Below the pieces are notes generated by a model. That model searched no databases, was not told where the DNA came from, and worked only from the letters and a program-made list of their open reading frames with translations. Below are positions 36,130 through 44,837 of a stretch of 64,000 nt of DNA, piece by piece. Made by a program: the position numbers and the translations under genes. Source of the DNA: Devosia subaequoris. GTDB taxonomy: Bacteria; Pseudomonadota; Alphaproteobacteria; Rhizobiales; Devosiaceae. The stretch lies in contig NZ_JACIEW010000008.1 in assembly GCF_014197055.1 (NCBI RefSeq), positions 62,001 to 126,000 on the forward strand, written 5' to 3'. Position 1 is the stretch's first letter; the number at the start of each line of letters is the position of its first letter.

Positions 36130-36612
36130 TTATTCGCCGCGCACCGCCGCTTCAATCCTGGCGATATCGAGCTTCTTCATCTCCATCATCGCCTCAAAGG
36201 CCCGCTTGCCCGCTTCGCCGCCCTGAGCCATTGCCTGGGAGAGGGCGCGAGGGGTGATTTGCCAGCTTATGCCCCATTTGTCGCGGCACCAGCCGCACAT
36301 GCTTTCCTCGCCGCCATTGCCGACAATGGCGTCCCAGTAACGGTCGGTTTCTTCCTGGTCCTCGGTAGTGACCTGCATGGAGAAAGCCTCCGTGTGCTTG
36401 AAGGCCGGGCCACCATTGAGCCCGAGGCAGGGGATGCCCATCACAGTGAATTCAACTGTGAGCACGGCTCCAGCCTTGGTCGAGGGATTGTCGCTCGGTG
36501 CGCGATGAACCCCGGTCACCCGGGTATCGGGAAAGGTGGCTGCATAGAAATTGGCCGCCTCTTCGGCGCCCGTGTCGTACCAGATGCAAACGGTGTTCTT
36601 GCCCTTGGACAT
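36130..36612 (-). CDS. VOC family protein (PhnB/3-demethylubiquinone methyltransferase-like)
   Basis: A 160-residue protein of the vicinal-oxygen-chelate superfamily, subfamily often called PhnB-like. It has TVCIWYDTGAEEAANFYAAT at the start, FTVMGIPCLGLNGGP, and the tail WCRDKWGISWQITPRAL. It is not a true methyltransferase despite the database name. ATG 36612 has a strong AGGAGGA site. The same frame is open far upstream to 37653, but that part is not protein-like. Divergent from the membrane protein at 36775. Function unknown. Confidence 0.9.
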   Translation of the reverse strand: MSKGKNTVCIWYDTGAEEAANFYAATFPDTRVTGVHRAPSDNPSTKAGAVLTVEFTVMGIPCLGLNGGPAFKHTEAFSMQVTTEDQEETDRYWDAIVGNGGEESMCGWCRDKWGISWQITPRALSQAMAQGGEAGKRAFEAMMEMKKLDIARIEAAVRGE

Positions 36613-36774
36613 AAGTCTTCCTCCTGTTGCGTGTTCGCCGGACCGGCTGAACTCGGCAGTACGACGATTGACACCGGGTCCATTAGACAGGGCGCGACAT
36701 TCATTGCGAATGGCAGCGTCTTTTGTTGCTCGGGATCCTCTGGCATGGTGCGCGGGTCGAACCGGAGAGCACCC

Positions 36775-37227
36775 ATGAGCGAAACCGTCGTCCTGCCAAC
36801 CCAGCGCGGCCAGCGACCACGCAATAATGGCTTCGTCATCCCGCTGCTGGTGCTGCCCTTCTTCATCTACAATGTCGTTGTGTTCCTCCTGTTTGGCGGA
36901 AATCCGACCAATTGGGGCGCAGGCTTGTTTTCCATCCCCATGCCGTCGGGCATGCCCTGGGCGATCAGCGCAGGCGACTTCCTGCTGGTGATCGGGATCA
37001 TTCTGTTGTTTTTCGAGGTGCTCAAGTCCACCAATACGGCGCGCTCCTCGATCATCGAGCACATGCTCTCGATGGTGGTTTTCGTCGCCTTTCTGGTCGA
37101 ATTTCTTCTGGTCGGTGCGGCCTCGAGCTCCGTCTTTTTCCTGCTCATGGTGATGAGCCTGATCGACGTGGTGGCCGGCTTCACCGTGTCGATCACCTCG
37201 GCCAGCCGTGACGTGTCGATGAACTGA
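36775..37227 (+). CDS. Hypothetical four-helix membrane protein
   Basis: A 150-residue inner-membrane protein with four hydrophobic helices: FVIPLLVLPFFIYNVVVFLL, MPWAISAGDFLLVIGIILLF, MLSMVVFVAFLVEFLLV, and FFLLMVMSLIDVVAGFTV. The N-terminal 17 residues are polar. No family is recognised. ATG 36775 has GGAGAG upstream. It is divergent from the VOC gene and convergent with the small basic protein gene 15 bases away. Confidence 0.75.
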   Translation: MSETVVLPTQRGQRPRNNGFVIPLLVLPFFIYNVVVFLLFGGNPTNWGAGLFSIPMPSGMPWAISAGDFLLVIGIILLFFEVLKSTNTARSSIIEHMLSMVVFVAFLVEFLLVGAASSSVFFLLMVMSLIDVVAGFTVSITSASRDVSMN

Positions 37228-37241
37228 GTCGCTGGCCGGTG

Positions 37242-37514
37242 TTAGGCGACTACGGTCTTGCGATAGCCCTGCGGCATGCGCCGCTGGGTAAGCCGGGCAG
37301 TTTGCCCATAGGCGCCCACCGCCCCCTCGCAGGTGCCATTGCGGCGGGCGCGCTGACCGGGCAAACGGGCGCGCGCGGCGATCAATTGGCTGACAAAGGC
37401 GGCAGTCGGGGCAGAAAAAGCCAGCGAGGGACGCGTCGCGGCCGGGCTCTGGGCCACGGGCAGGGCGGTGGAAACTGTTTCGCTTTGTGCCAGATCGGAC
37501 ATCGACTGTACCAT
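37242..37514 (-). CDS. Small basic hypothetical protein (about 90 residues)
   Basis: A short protein with a Ser/Ala-rich disordered N-terminal half and a conserved-looking basic C-terminal half (AAFVSQLIAARARLPGQRARR, then TRRMPQGYRKTVVA). Short proteins with this pattern (AFVSQLIA, RR-R, P-x-GYR) are common in Hyphomicrobiales, from my memory of the group, and have no assigned role. The start is uncertain: ATG at 37514, 37502 or 37559. No clear ribosome site. Confidence 0.6.
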   Translation of the reverse strand: MVQSMSDLAQSETVSTALPVAQSPAATRPSLAFSAPTAAFVSQLIAARARLPGQRARRNGTCEGAVGAYGQTARLTQRRMPQGYRKTVVA

Positions 37515-37651
37515 TGTGGGCCGCCCTGTGCCGGAATGGCACAGACCCTGCGGCGTCATACCCGCTAAGGGGCAAGCGCCATGCCAGATGGTAACAGTCT
37601 GTTAACGAAATTCGATCCGCAAATGTGATCGGTTCACAGCCTAATGGGTAC

Positions 37652-37680
37652 AAAAAAAAGGCCGCTTGTGACGAGCGGCC
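37652..37680 (-). terminator. Rho-independent terminator of gloB
   Basis: Read on the minus strand, a 7-bp stem (GGCCGCT / AGCGGCC) with a 7-base loop is followed by eight T residues, 28 bases after the gloB stop. Confidence 0.92.
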
Positions 37681-37707
37681 CTGCAGCTTGGTGACGTGGA
37701 TCAGGGG

Positions 37708-38475
37708 TCAGAAATTGTCCTTACCCTTGCGAATGGCGGCGAAAACCTCGGCTGGATCGGCGCCTTCCAGGCCGTAATATCTGGCCAGTTCTGGCGCATC
37801 GGCCCGCAGGAACGGGTTGGCCTTTTTGTCCTCGCCCAGATTGAATGGAATGGTGGGCCGGCCGGCGGCGCGCAGGCTCTCCACTTCGGCCGCCCGGGCC
37901 TTGAGAGCGGCATTGTCCGGGTCGATGGAAAGGGCGAATTTGGCGTTGGACTGGGTATATTCGTGTCCGCAATAGACGAGCGTCTCGTCGGGCAGGTCGC
38001 GCAGGCGCTTGAGCCCGGCCCACATCGGCCCCGGCGTGCCCTCGAACATGCGCCCTACTCCAAGCGAGAACAGCGCATCGGCAGAGAACAGATGTCCCCC
38101 TGCAGCATCGTAGAACACGATATGTCCCAGCGTATGGCCGGGCGTAAGCATCACAGAAAAGCGGCTTTCACCCAGCTCAAGCGTATCGCCATCGCCCACC
38201 AGTTCGTCGAGCCCCTCGATCTTGTCGGCCTCCTCGCGCGGGCCCACAACGCGGGTGCCAAACGCCTGTTTGAGTTCGGCAATCGCCTCGACATGGTCGA
38301 TATGGTGGTGGGTGATGAAAATGTCGGTCAGTGTCCAGCCGCGCTGCCCCAATGCGTCGCGAATCGGGCCGGCCTCGGGGGCGTCGATGGCGGCCGTCCG
38401 GCCCGAAGCCTGGTCATGCACCAGATAGCCGAAATTGTCGCTGCGGGCGGCGAATACGTCCACGATCAGGCCCAT
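37708..38475 (-). CDS. gloB: Hydroxyacylglutathione hydrolase (glyoxalase II)
   Basis: A 255-residue binuclear metallo-hydrolase that cleaves S-D-lactoylglutathione, the last step of methylglyoxal detoxification. It has the metal motif FITHHHIDHVEA, the later ligand in LTPGHTLGHIVFY, FSADALFSLGVGRMFEG and the glutathione-binding CGHEYTQSNAKFA. ATG 38475 has CAAGGAGA upstream. It has its own strong terminator and is divergent from a methyltransferase. Confidence 0.96.
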   Translation of the reverse strand: MGLIVDVFAARSDNFGYLVHDQASGRTAAIDAPEAGPIRDALGQRGWTLTDIFITHHHIDHVEAIAELKQAFGTRVVGPREEADKIEGLDELVGDGDTLELGESRFSVMLTPGHTLGHIVFYDAAGGHLFSADALFSLGVGRMFEGTPGPMWAGLKRLRDLPDETLVYCGHEYTQSNAKFALSIDPDNAALKARAAEVESLRAAGRPTIPFNLGEDKKANPFLRADAPELARYYGLEGADPAEVFAAIRKGKDNF

Positions 38476-38579
38476 ATTCTGTCTCCTTGAATTTGGAATC
38501 TGCCCGCAAGCTAGGGAGGCTGCTGCACAATGACAATGCCGCATTGGACAAGATCACGGCGCTTTGGCAAGTTCGCACG

Positions 38580-39311
38580 ATGACCACTGATGTCGTTCGG
38601 CTCATCGACTATTACAAATCCCCGCTCGGGCGTCTGTCCCGCGCGCTGGTGCGCGAACAGGTGGTGGAGCTGGCAGGTGACGTGACCGGGCGGCGCATTC
38701 TGGGCCTGGGTTTTGCGACGCCCTATCTGCGCTTTACGCTCAAGCACGCCGAACGGGTGCTGGCCTTCATGCCCGAGCGGCAAGGTGCTTCAGCCTGGCC
38801 GCGCGAGGGGCCATCGCACACAGTGTTGTGCGATCCGCTGGAAATGCCGCTGACCGACGCCGCCATCGACCTGACAGTAGCCATTCATGCGCTTGAGCAC
38901 GTGGCAGACGCCGAAGAGCTGATGCGCGAGCTCTGGCGTGTCACCGCGCCCAATGGCCATTTGTTGCTGGTGGTGCCGCGCCGTCGGGGCATCTGGGCGC
39001 AGCGCGACAACACGCCCTTTGGCCAGGGCAATCCCTACTCGGGCGGGCAACTCGACAAGCTGTTGCGCGACCACAGCTTCGTGCCAGAAGCCTGGCGCGA
39101 TGCTCTGTTCCTGCCGCCGTTCCAGTCGCGGCTGGTGCTGAAATATCCGCGCTTTTTCGAGCGCTTCGGACGCCTGCTAGGCCCGGCCATGAGCGGGGTC
39201 ATCTGCATCCGCGCCCGCAAAGAAGCCTTCCCCGCCGTGCCCCGCCGCAAACGGGCGGCGCGCTATGTCCGGGTGCCAGGCATGAGCACGGCCACGGCCA
39301 GGAGTTCGTGA
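38580..39311 (+). CDS. Class I SAM-dependent methyltransferase
   Basis: A 243-residue methyltransferase-like protein. SAM motif region RRILGLGFATPYLRF, motif with LPLTDAAIDL-like CDPLEMPLTDAAIDL, and EHVADAEELMRELWRVTAPNGHLLLVVP. The glycine-rich loop is less canonical than usual. The basic C-terminal tail (RRKRAARYVR) is non-conserved. The pairing, divergent from gloB with about 100 bases between starts, is frequent in Hyphomicrobiales as far as I recall. Substrate unknown. Confidence 0.85.
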   Translation: MTTDVVRLIDYYKSPLGRLSRALVREQVVELAGDVTGRRILGLGFATPYLRFTLKHAERVLAFMPERQGASAWPREGPSHTVLCDPLEMPLTDAAIDLTVAIHALEHVADAEELMRELWRVTAPNGHLLLVVPRRRGIWAQRDNTPFGQGNPYSGGQLDKLLRDHSFVPEAWRDALFLPPFQSRLVLKYPRFFERFGRLLGPAMSGVICIRARKEAFPAVPRRKRAARYVRVPGMSTATARSS

Positions 39312-39362
39312 AGCAACCAAACCGGCGGCCTCCGGTTGATCGTCCAGTATCAGGAGGTGCAC

Positions 39363-39641
39363 ATGAGCGAGAAGTGGTCGCAAGATGTAACCGAGCACAG
39401 CGATGCGCTCGACCTCGAAGAGCACATATTTGAAAGCGACGATCCCGAGGCGATCGCCCGATCGCTCAAGCGCTCGGCGGAAAGCAGCGATCGGCGCAAG
39501 GCCGAGCCCTATCGTTCTGCCATGTCCATGCTGACCTTTTATATCAACAGGGCAGGCAAGAACCTGCCTGAGAAGCAGAAAAAGGTTTTGGAACAGGCCA
39601 AGGACGAATTGCGAAAGCTGTTTGGTCGGGACAACGACTAG
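39363..39641 (+). CDS. DUF3175 family small protein
   Basis: A 92-residue acidic-then-basic helical protein with the DUF3175 landmarks WSQDVTEHSDALDLEE, IARSLKRSAESSDRRK and SAMSMLTFYINRAGKNLP. Function unknown. ATG 39363 has a perfect AGGAGG 6 bases upstream; a non-ATG frame start at 39336 is rejected. Confidence 0.9.
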   Translation: MSEKWSQDVTEHSDALDLEEHIFESDDPEAIARSLKRSAESSDRRKAEPYRSAMSMLTFYINRAGKNLPEKQKKVLEQAKDELRKLFGRDND

Positions 39642-39750
39642 CGCGTCTTGCTGCCCGGGCGGCGCAGGCGGTTGCACGCGAGAAGGCTTTGCCTTTGCTT
39701 TTGGCTTTGCCTATGGTCCGCGCGGTTTCAATGCCTTGATGAACAGCGCC

Positions 39751-40845
39751 ATGTCCGAACCGAAACGTCCCATTCCCCAGCCCGGCATTCTCGATATTGC
39801 GCCCTATCTGCCGGGCAAGTCTGGCGCGCCGGGCAGCCAGACCATCAAGCTTTCGGCCAATGAGTCCCCGCTCGGTGCCAGCCCCAAGGCGCTGGCCGCC
39901 ATGCTCGAAGGCGCAGCCAGGCTCGAGATCTATCCGGAAGGCTCGTCGCGCGTGCTGCGCGAGGCGTTGGGCGAGGTGCATGGCATCGATCCTGACGCCA
40001 TTGTCTGCGGCAATGGCTCGGACGATCTGCTGCACCTCTTGGCCCAGACCTATCTGGGCATTGGCGACGAGGCGGTGATGAACCGGTACGGCTTTTCGGT
40101 CTATCCCATCATTACCAAGGCTGCCGGTGCCGACATCGTCATGGTCGAGGAGACCGACTATCGGGCCGACGTTGATGCGCTACTCGCCGCCGTGACCGCG
40201 CGCACCAAGGTGCTCTGGCTGGCCAATCCCAACAATCCCACCGGTACCTATCTCAATGCTGCCGAAGTCCGCCGGCTGCATGCCGGCCTCCGGCCCGATA
40301 TCCTGCTGGTGATAGACAATGCCTATGCCGAATATGTCACCGCCGATGAATTCGAAACAGGGCTGGATCTGGCGCGGACCCAGGTCAACGTCGTTATGGT
40401 GCGCACCTTCTCCAAGATGGGCCTAGCCGCCGCGCGCATTGGCTGGATGGTGGGCCCCGACCATATCGTGGATGCGGTCAACCGCATTCGCGGACCATTC
40501 AATGTCAATCTGCCGGCGCAAATGGCGGGAGCTGCTGCAACCCGCGACACGGAATTCAACGAAAAACTCAAGGCGCACAATGCGCGTTGGCGCGACTGGC
40601 TGAGCGCAGAGCTGGCAGGCAATCGCATGCGTGTCGTGCCCAGCCAGGCCAATTTTGTCATGGTACTGTTCGATACGTCCGAAACGGCCTCCGCCGCCTT
40701 CGTCGCCCTGGCCGATGCCGGCTATATCGTGCGCGAAATCGGCGCCTCCTATGGCATAGACAACGGGCTGCGCATTTCCATTGGCTCCGAAGGGGCCATG
40801 CGCGGCGTCGCCAAAGTGCTCAAATCCATGGACCAGACTCAATGA
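39751..40845 (+). CDS. hisC: Histidinol-phosphate aminotransferase
   Basis: A 364-residue PLP enzyme of the fold-type I class II aminotransferases. It has KLSANESPLGASPKA, YPEGSSRVLREAL, NPNNPTGTYL, and the Schiff-base lysine region RTFSKMGLAAARIGW. In alphaproteobacteria that keep hisC directly before the prephenate/arogenate dehydrogenase gene, HisC probably also serves in tyrosine/phenylalanine synthesis. I start at ATG 39751; ATG 39739 is four codons earlier; neither has a clear ribosome site. Its stop overlaps the next start by 4 bases. Confidence 0.95.
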   Translation: MSEPKRPIPQPGILDIAPYLPGKSGAPGSQTIKLSANESPLGASPKALAAMLEGAARLEIYPEGSSRVLREALGEVHGIDPDAIVCGNGSDDLLHLLAQTYLGIGDEAVMNRYGFSVYPIITKAAGADIVMVEETDYRADVDALLAAVTARTKVLWLANPNNPTGTYLNAAEVRRLHAGLRPDILLVIDNAYAEYVTADEFETGLDLARTQVNVVMVRTFSKMGLAAARIGWMVGPDHIVDAVNRIRGPFNVNLPAQMAGAAATRDTEFNEKLKAHNARWRDWLSAELAGNRMRVVPSQANFVMVLFDTSETASAAFVALADAGYIVREIGASYGIDNGLRISIGSEGAMRGVAKVLKSMDQTQ

Positions 40846-41813
40846 GCGTGCATTTCAAGAAGCTGGCACTGATCGGCATTGGCCTGATCGGCTCCTCCAT
40901 TGCTCTGGCGGCACGGCGGCAGGGGCTGGTGGACGTGATTTCTGTCGCCACCCGCCGCCAGGAAACGCTGGATGAAGCCCGCGAGCTGGGGCTGGGGGAT
41001 ATCTATACACTCGATGCCGCCGAAGCCGTGCGCGGCGCGGACCTCGTCATTCTTTGCGCCCCGGTTGGCGCCTATGGGGCGTTGGCCGAGGCTGTCGGGC
41101 CGCATCTGGAACCGGGCGCGATCCTCTCCGATGTCGGTTCAGTCAAGGAGCATGTGGTGCGCGTGGTCGGGCCGCATGTGCCCGACGGCGTCAGCTTCAT
41201 TCCCGGCCATCCCATTGCCGGCACGGAGCATTCCGGCCCCTCGGCGGGCTTTGCGGAATTGTTTGCCGGGCGCTGGTGCGTCCTCACCCCCACTGAAGGT
41301 GTACCGCAGGCCGACACGGACAGGCTCGTGCGCTTCTGGCAAGCCATGGGCTCGAAGGTGGAATGCATGGATGCGGCCCATCACGACATGGTGCTGGCCA
41401 TCACCAGCCATATTCCGCATCTGGTGGCTTACAACATCGTGGGCACGGTGGCTGACCTTGAAGCGGCGACCCAGTCGGAAGTGATCAAGTTTTCCGCCTC
41501 GGGCTTTCGCGACTTCACGCGTATCGCCGCCTCCGATCCGGTGATGTGGCGCGACGTCTTTCTGACCAATAAGGATGCCGTGCTCGAAATGCTGGGTCGC
41601 TTCAGCGAGGATCTGTCAGTGCTGCAACGCGCGGTGCGCAATGGCGATGGCGCCGCGCTTGAAACCATGTTTACCCGCACCCGCGCCATCCGTCGCTCGG
41701 TCATTGATGCCGGCCAGGAAACCGCGGCGCCCGATTTCGGCCGTCCGCACGAAACGCCACCAAGCCCGGACGTATCCTATTTGCGTGAACACGGCGGCGG
41801 GGACGATGCTTGA
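40842..41813 (+). CDS. tyrC: Prephenate/arogenate dehydrogenase family protein
   Basis: A 323-residue NAD(P)-dependent dehydrogenase of tyrosine synthesis. Rossmann motif LALIGIGLIGSSIALAARR, then SDVGSVKEHV, FIPGHPIAGTEHSGP and ITSHIPHLVAYNIVGT. It overlaps hisC by ATGA, so HisC and this enzyme are co-translated and could pass the arogenate-type intermediate. Whether prephenate or arogenate is the substrate is not visible. Confidence 0.94.
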   Translation: MSVHFKKLALIGIGLIGSSIALAARRQGLVDVISVATRRQETLDEARELGLGDIYTLDAAEAVRGADLVILCAPVGAYGALAEAVGPHLEPGAILSDVGSVKEHVVRVVGPHVPDGVSFIPGHPIAGTEHSGPSAGFAELFAGRWCVLTPTEGVPQADTDRLVRFWQAMGSKVECMDAAHHDMVLAITSHIPHLVAYNIVGTVADLEAATQSEVIKFSASGFRDFTRIAASDPVMWRDVFLTNKDAVLEMLGRFSEDLSVLQRAVRNGDGAALETMFTRTRAIRRSVIDAGQETAAPDFGRPHETPPSPDVSYLREHGGGDDA

Positions 41814-41864
41814 GGCTCTCCTGCCGGCCAGTGGCTGGCGTGTTCTGTCGGGCTGGCTCGTTCC

Positions 41865-42836
41865 CTAGAACAGGGGCGCCAGCGCTGCGATCGGCACCAG
41901 CCCGGAAGACATTCCCCCGGCGGCAAAATTGAGCTGGTTGCTATGCCGTCCGTCTTGGCCGGGCACGCCCAGCACCAGGGTGCGCCAGGGTTCCTCGAGA
42001 TAGGGAGCTATACGCTCCGCGACACCAGCAGAATCGATGCTGATCGATCCGGTAGGGTAGCCCTGGGCATCAAGCGTCAGTTCGCCGCTAGCGTTGAGAT
42101 CGGCACTGCCGTCACTGGCGCGGATGCCGACGATGCGCAATCTGCCCCCGGCCTGTTGCCAGTCGGGTAGAAAGGGCACGGCACCCCAATTGCGGATGTC
42201 ATCGGGCAGGGCGGTCACTTCAAGCTCGATCTCGGCGTCAAGATTATCCATATCGATACCGGGCGCTGACACCGCTTCGGCCCGCAGATAGCCGGCGAGG
42301 GCGGCGCGACCGGCCTCTGCGTCGTGCATCTCGGGCATGTCGAGCAGATGGGCCTCGACATGATTGGCTTCGGCGATCAGCGTGTCGCCAAAAAGCTGGT
42401 CGGTCCAGGTGACGCCGTCGGCGACGATGGAGAGACGGGCGATGCGCCAGTTTTCGAGCCGGAGGCTGGCTTCACTCCCGGTCCAGTTCACCTCCTGGCG
42501 AGTACCGGTAAACGCGTCGGAGATGGCAACCGGGCCCGTTGCTGCGCCGAGCAGGTGATTGGGCCGATAGACCATGGCGCTGGCCCGCATATAGGGGATT
42601 TCGACCAGCAGGTCGCCCGAAACCAGCGAAGCGGACGCGCATTCGACATCGAGGCGGAAAGGGAAGCCGCCAATGTCGAGGCTGCCGCAGACCAGTTGCG
42701 GCGCTGTCTCGCCGTCGGCCAGCGCCTGCAGCTCAATTTGCTGCCGCAGCTGCCCGGCAATGAACAACCAGGCCCCGATCCAGGCCAGGACAACGAACAG
42801 GACAAGACTGCCCAGGATGATGATTCGCTTTTTCAT
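41865..42836 (-). CDS. DUF2125 envelope protein
   Basis: A 323-residue protein with one N-terminal membrane anchor (residues about 4-26, IIILGSLVLFVVLAWIGAW) and a large, beta-rich periplasmic part of the DUF2125 family; the early motif GGFPFRLDVECASASL is typical. The family is found mainly in alphaproteobacteria and resembles AsmA-like envelope proteins in layout, but its role is unknown. ATG 42836 has GAAGAGG upstream. Convergent with tyrC. Confidence 0.88.
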   Translation of the reverse strand: MKKRIIILGSLVLFVVLAWIGAWLFIAGQLRQQIELQALADGETAPQLVCGSLDIGGFPFRLDVECASASLVSGDLLVEIPYMRASAMVYRPNHLLGAATGPVAISDAFTGTRQEVNWTGSEASLRLENWRIARLSIVADGVTWTDQLFGDTLIAEANHVEAHLLDMPEMHDAEAGRAALAGYLRAEAVSAPGIDMDNLDAEIELEVTALPDDIRNWGAVPFLPDWQQAGGRLRIVGIRASDGSADLNASGELTLDAQGYPTGSISIDSAGVAERIAPYLEEPWRTLVLGVPGQDGRHSNQLNFAAGGMSSGLVPIAALAPLF

Positions 42837-42987
42837 GGCCTCTTCATAGCCTTGCTGCGGACTTGTCAGAAGCGGGTTTGCATGGCCCTCGTGGACGGCC
42901 ACATATTCCCGTGTGGTCAAACTGGTCCCGGATGTCCTTGCCCGGCTTGTTTGGTGTCGTTAGCCTAATGGGGAAAGTGGTTGCGCT

Positions 42988-43572
42988 ATGGCAGATGGAC
43001 AAGATTTTGAGGCGTCGGCAAAGACGCATTGGGTTTTTGGCTATGGATCGCTGATCTGGAATCCCGGCTTTTCGTTTCTCGGCGCGCAATTGGGGCTATT
43101 GCGGGGGGCGCATCGCTCGCTCTCGATCATATCGCATCATCACCGGGGCACGCGGGATGTGCCGGGGCTGGTCTTTGGGCTGACCCGGGGCGGGTCATGC
43201 CGGGGGATGGCGTTCGAAGTGTGCGCCAGCGCCTGGGCGGAGGTGCGTGCCTATCTCGATGCACGTGAACTGGTGACTGCGGTTTACCGCGATGTCTGGC
43301 GGCCGGTGACGCTGGCCGATGGCCGGCGGGTGCGGGCGCTGACCTATGTCGTCGATGAGAACCACGAACAGTTTGCCGGCCAATTAAGTCTTGAGCAGCA
43401 GGTAACAATGATTCGCGCGGGGGTCGGCATTTCCGGGCGCAATGTCGACTATGTCCTCAACACCGCTCACCATCTGACCCAATTGGGCATTAATGATCGG
43501 GCTCTGATGCGCCTGGCGCGACAGCTGCAGGCCGAGGGTCTGCCGGGTGCGGGGTCGGATCAGGCGGCCTGA
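42988..43572 (+). CDS. ChaC-like gamma-glutamylcyclotransferase, paralogue 1
   Basis: A 194-residue enzyme of the ChaC family, which cleaves glutathione to 5-oxoproline and Cys-Gly. Family hallmarks: VFGYGSLIWNPGF with the substrate-binding YGSL loop, HRGTRDVPGLVFGL, and ALTYVVDENHEQF. The catalytic Glu lies in the MAFEVC-like strand or its neighbourhood; I cannot fix it exactly. A second member of the same family lies at 49439. Its 3' end overlaps the stop of the opposite gene by 13 bases. Confidence 0.92.
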   Translation: MADGQDFEASAKTHWVFGYGSLIWNPGFSFLGAQLGLLRGAHRSLSIISHHHRGTRDVPGLVFGLTRGGSCRGMAFEVCASAWAEVRAYLDARELVTAVYRDVWRPVTLADGRRVRALTYVVDENHEQFAGQLSLEQQVTMIRAGVGISGRNVDYVLNTAHHLTQLGINDRALMRLARQLQAEGLPGAGSDQAA

Positions 43573-43901
43573 GCGACCGGGGCTGCGGCGGGTGCGGCCT
43601 GTTCGAGGTCCCAGATAGTGGCGAGACGATCTTCCGGCGCCGCCAGGCTGAAGACATTGGTGGCGCAATCAAGCGCCAGACGAAACCGCGAGCGGCTCAT
43701 GGGATCGGCTACCAGATCCTGGGTCGAGCCGACCCAGAGTACGTGGCTGCCCTTTGCAATGAGATAGAGCTCGGCTTCTTCCATGGCGAACTTGTCGATA
43801 GCCCTGGGCTGCAGACCATAGTCGCGACCAGAATGTCCCTGCCAATGCACCACATTGGTCCGGTCGCCACCCAAGCCGTGCGTATTTCCCGAAGGCATCA
43901 T
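43560..43901 (-). CDS. Small conserved-looking protein under a LexA-type promoter
   Basis: A 113-residue soluble protein with no recognised family. A charged start (GNTHGLGGDRTNVVHWQGHSG, residues 5-25) is followed by a compact middle (ELYLIAKGSHVLWVGS, 44-59) and ADPMSRSRFRLALDCA (65-80); the last 25 residues are Ala/Pro-rich. ATG 43901 has GGAGG 8 bases upstream. A sigma-70-like promoter and a GTTC-N7-GTTC LexA box lie 29-62 bases upstream, so the gene probably belongs to the SOS regulon. No function can be assigned from sequence. Confidence 0.75.
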   Translation of the reverse strand: MMPSGNTHGLGGDRTNVVHWQGHSGRDYGLQPRAIDKFAMEEAELYLIAKGSHVLWVGSTQDLVADPMSRSRFRLALDCATNVFSLAAPEDRLATIWDLEQAAPAAAPVAQAA

Positions 43902-43929
43902 CTGCCGTTCCTCCGCGTCCCCAGAAGAA

Positions 43930-43963
43930 GAACAAAAGTAGAACAAACTGTATCGTCCGTCAA
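43930..43963 (-). promoter_or_regulatory. LexA box over a sigma-70-type promoter of the 113-residue gene
   Basis: On the minus strand TTGACG (-35, 43963-43958) and TACTTT (-10, 43940-43935) are 17 bases apart. The -10 lies within GTTCTACTTTTGTTC (43944-43930), a perfect GTTC-N7-GTTC, the LexA operator of alphaproteobacteria. LexA binding would occlude the -10. Confidence 0.85.
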
Positions 43964-44019
43964 TCCCTGCTCGGTGCTGACACCATATCTATGGTTGTGT
44001 TCGGTGATATCGTCAATAT

Positions 44020-44832
44020 CTAGTGATTTTGGGCGGCGCGCAAGGCGTCTGCGCGTTGCCGCAGCTTCTCGTCTGGCGGACGGCCAATGCCCTGGTCGAT
44101 CGCTTCAAGGGTCAACCGGGTTGATTCGGGCTCTATGGCCTCTTTCAAGCGCTGCAGGAAGACGTCCGGAGCCAGGCCTGGCTCAATCGGTGGCAGGAAC
44201 CGTGCCCGCGCGGTTCCGGGCCAGATGACCAGGCTGTTGCGGCCCCAGAACAGTCCGGCATTGAGAGCCACGGGCACGACCGGCACGTTGAGAGAGGTGT
44301 ATAGGCGCACAATGCCCTGGCGGTAGTCGGGTGGCGCCAAAGCGGCCCTCCGGGTTCCTTCTGGATAGATGACGATGCGGCAGCCGCGGTCGATGGCGTC
44401 GCGCGCCTGGCTGATCATGGCCGGAATGGCTTGGGCACCCTTCTGGCGGTCGATTTCGATGCAGTCGAGAGAGCGCGCGGCCCAGCCGAAAAAGGGGATG
44501 CGCATCAATTCCTTCTTGGCCACATAGGCCGGCCGTCCGGTGTGGGGAAAGATCGCAAAAATGTCCCAGTCGGACTGGTGCTTGGAGGCGATGATGCAGC
44601 CGCCGGGCGGGATGTTCTCATCGCCCTCGACATGGGTGCCCATGCCGGTCAGCACCCGCAGATATTGGATATTGGACCAGCACCAATAGCGCGCAATGGC
44701 CTGCCCGAAGGGCGTGGTGCCGAAAATGACCCCCACAATTCCGGCGGCAATGGCCAGAAGCGCGGTCTGTCCGATGAAAACCACGTAAAAGATCGCGGTG
44801 CGGATCGCCTGAATTGCGGCCTTGATCGACAT
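44020..44832 (-). CDS. plsC: 1-acyl-sn-glycerol-3-phosphate acyltransferase
   Basis: A 270-residue membrane acyltransferase that makes phosphatidic acid from lysophosphatidic acid. N-terminal hydrophobic helix(es) (about 10-40), then the catalytic block SKHQSDWDIFAIF (H-x4-D), the substrate-binding FFGWAARSLDCIEIDRQK, and YPEGTRRA. ATG 44832 has GAGGGAG upstream. It follows ftsX with a 69-base gap containing an inverted repeat that overlaps this ribosome site. Confidence 0.93.
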   Translation of the reverse strand: MSIKAAIQAIRTAIFYVVFIGQTALLAIAAGIVGVIFGTTPFGQAIARYWCWSNIQYLRVLTGMGTHVEGDENIPPGGCIIASKHQSDWDIFAIFPHTGRPAYVAKKELMRIPFFGWAARSLDCIEIDRQKGAQAIPAMISQARDAIDRGCRIVIYPEGTRRAALAPPDYRQGIVRLYTSLNVPVVPVALNAGLFWGRNSLVIWPGTARARFLPPIEPGLAPDVFLQRLKEAIEPESTRLTLEAIDQGIGRPPDEKLRQRADALRAAQNH

Positions 44833-44837
44833 ATGCT

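Noticed and set aside
36613..37653. N-terminal extension that would make the VOC protein 507 residues long
   Set aside because: The extension is low-quality sequence running over a divergent gene; the VOC domain has its own ATG with a strong ribosome site at 36612.
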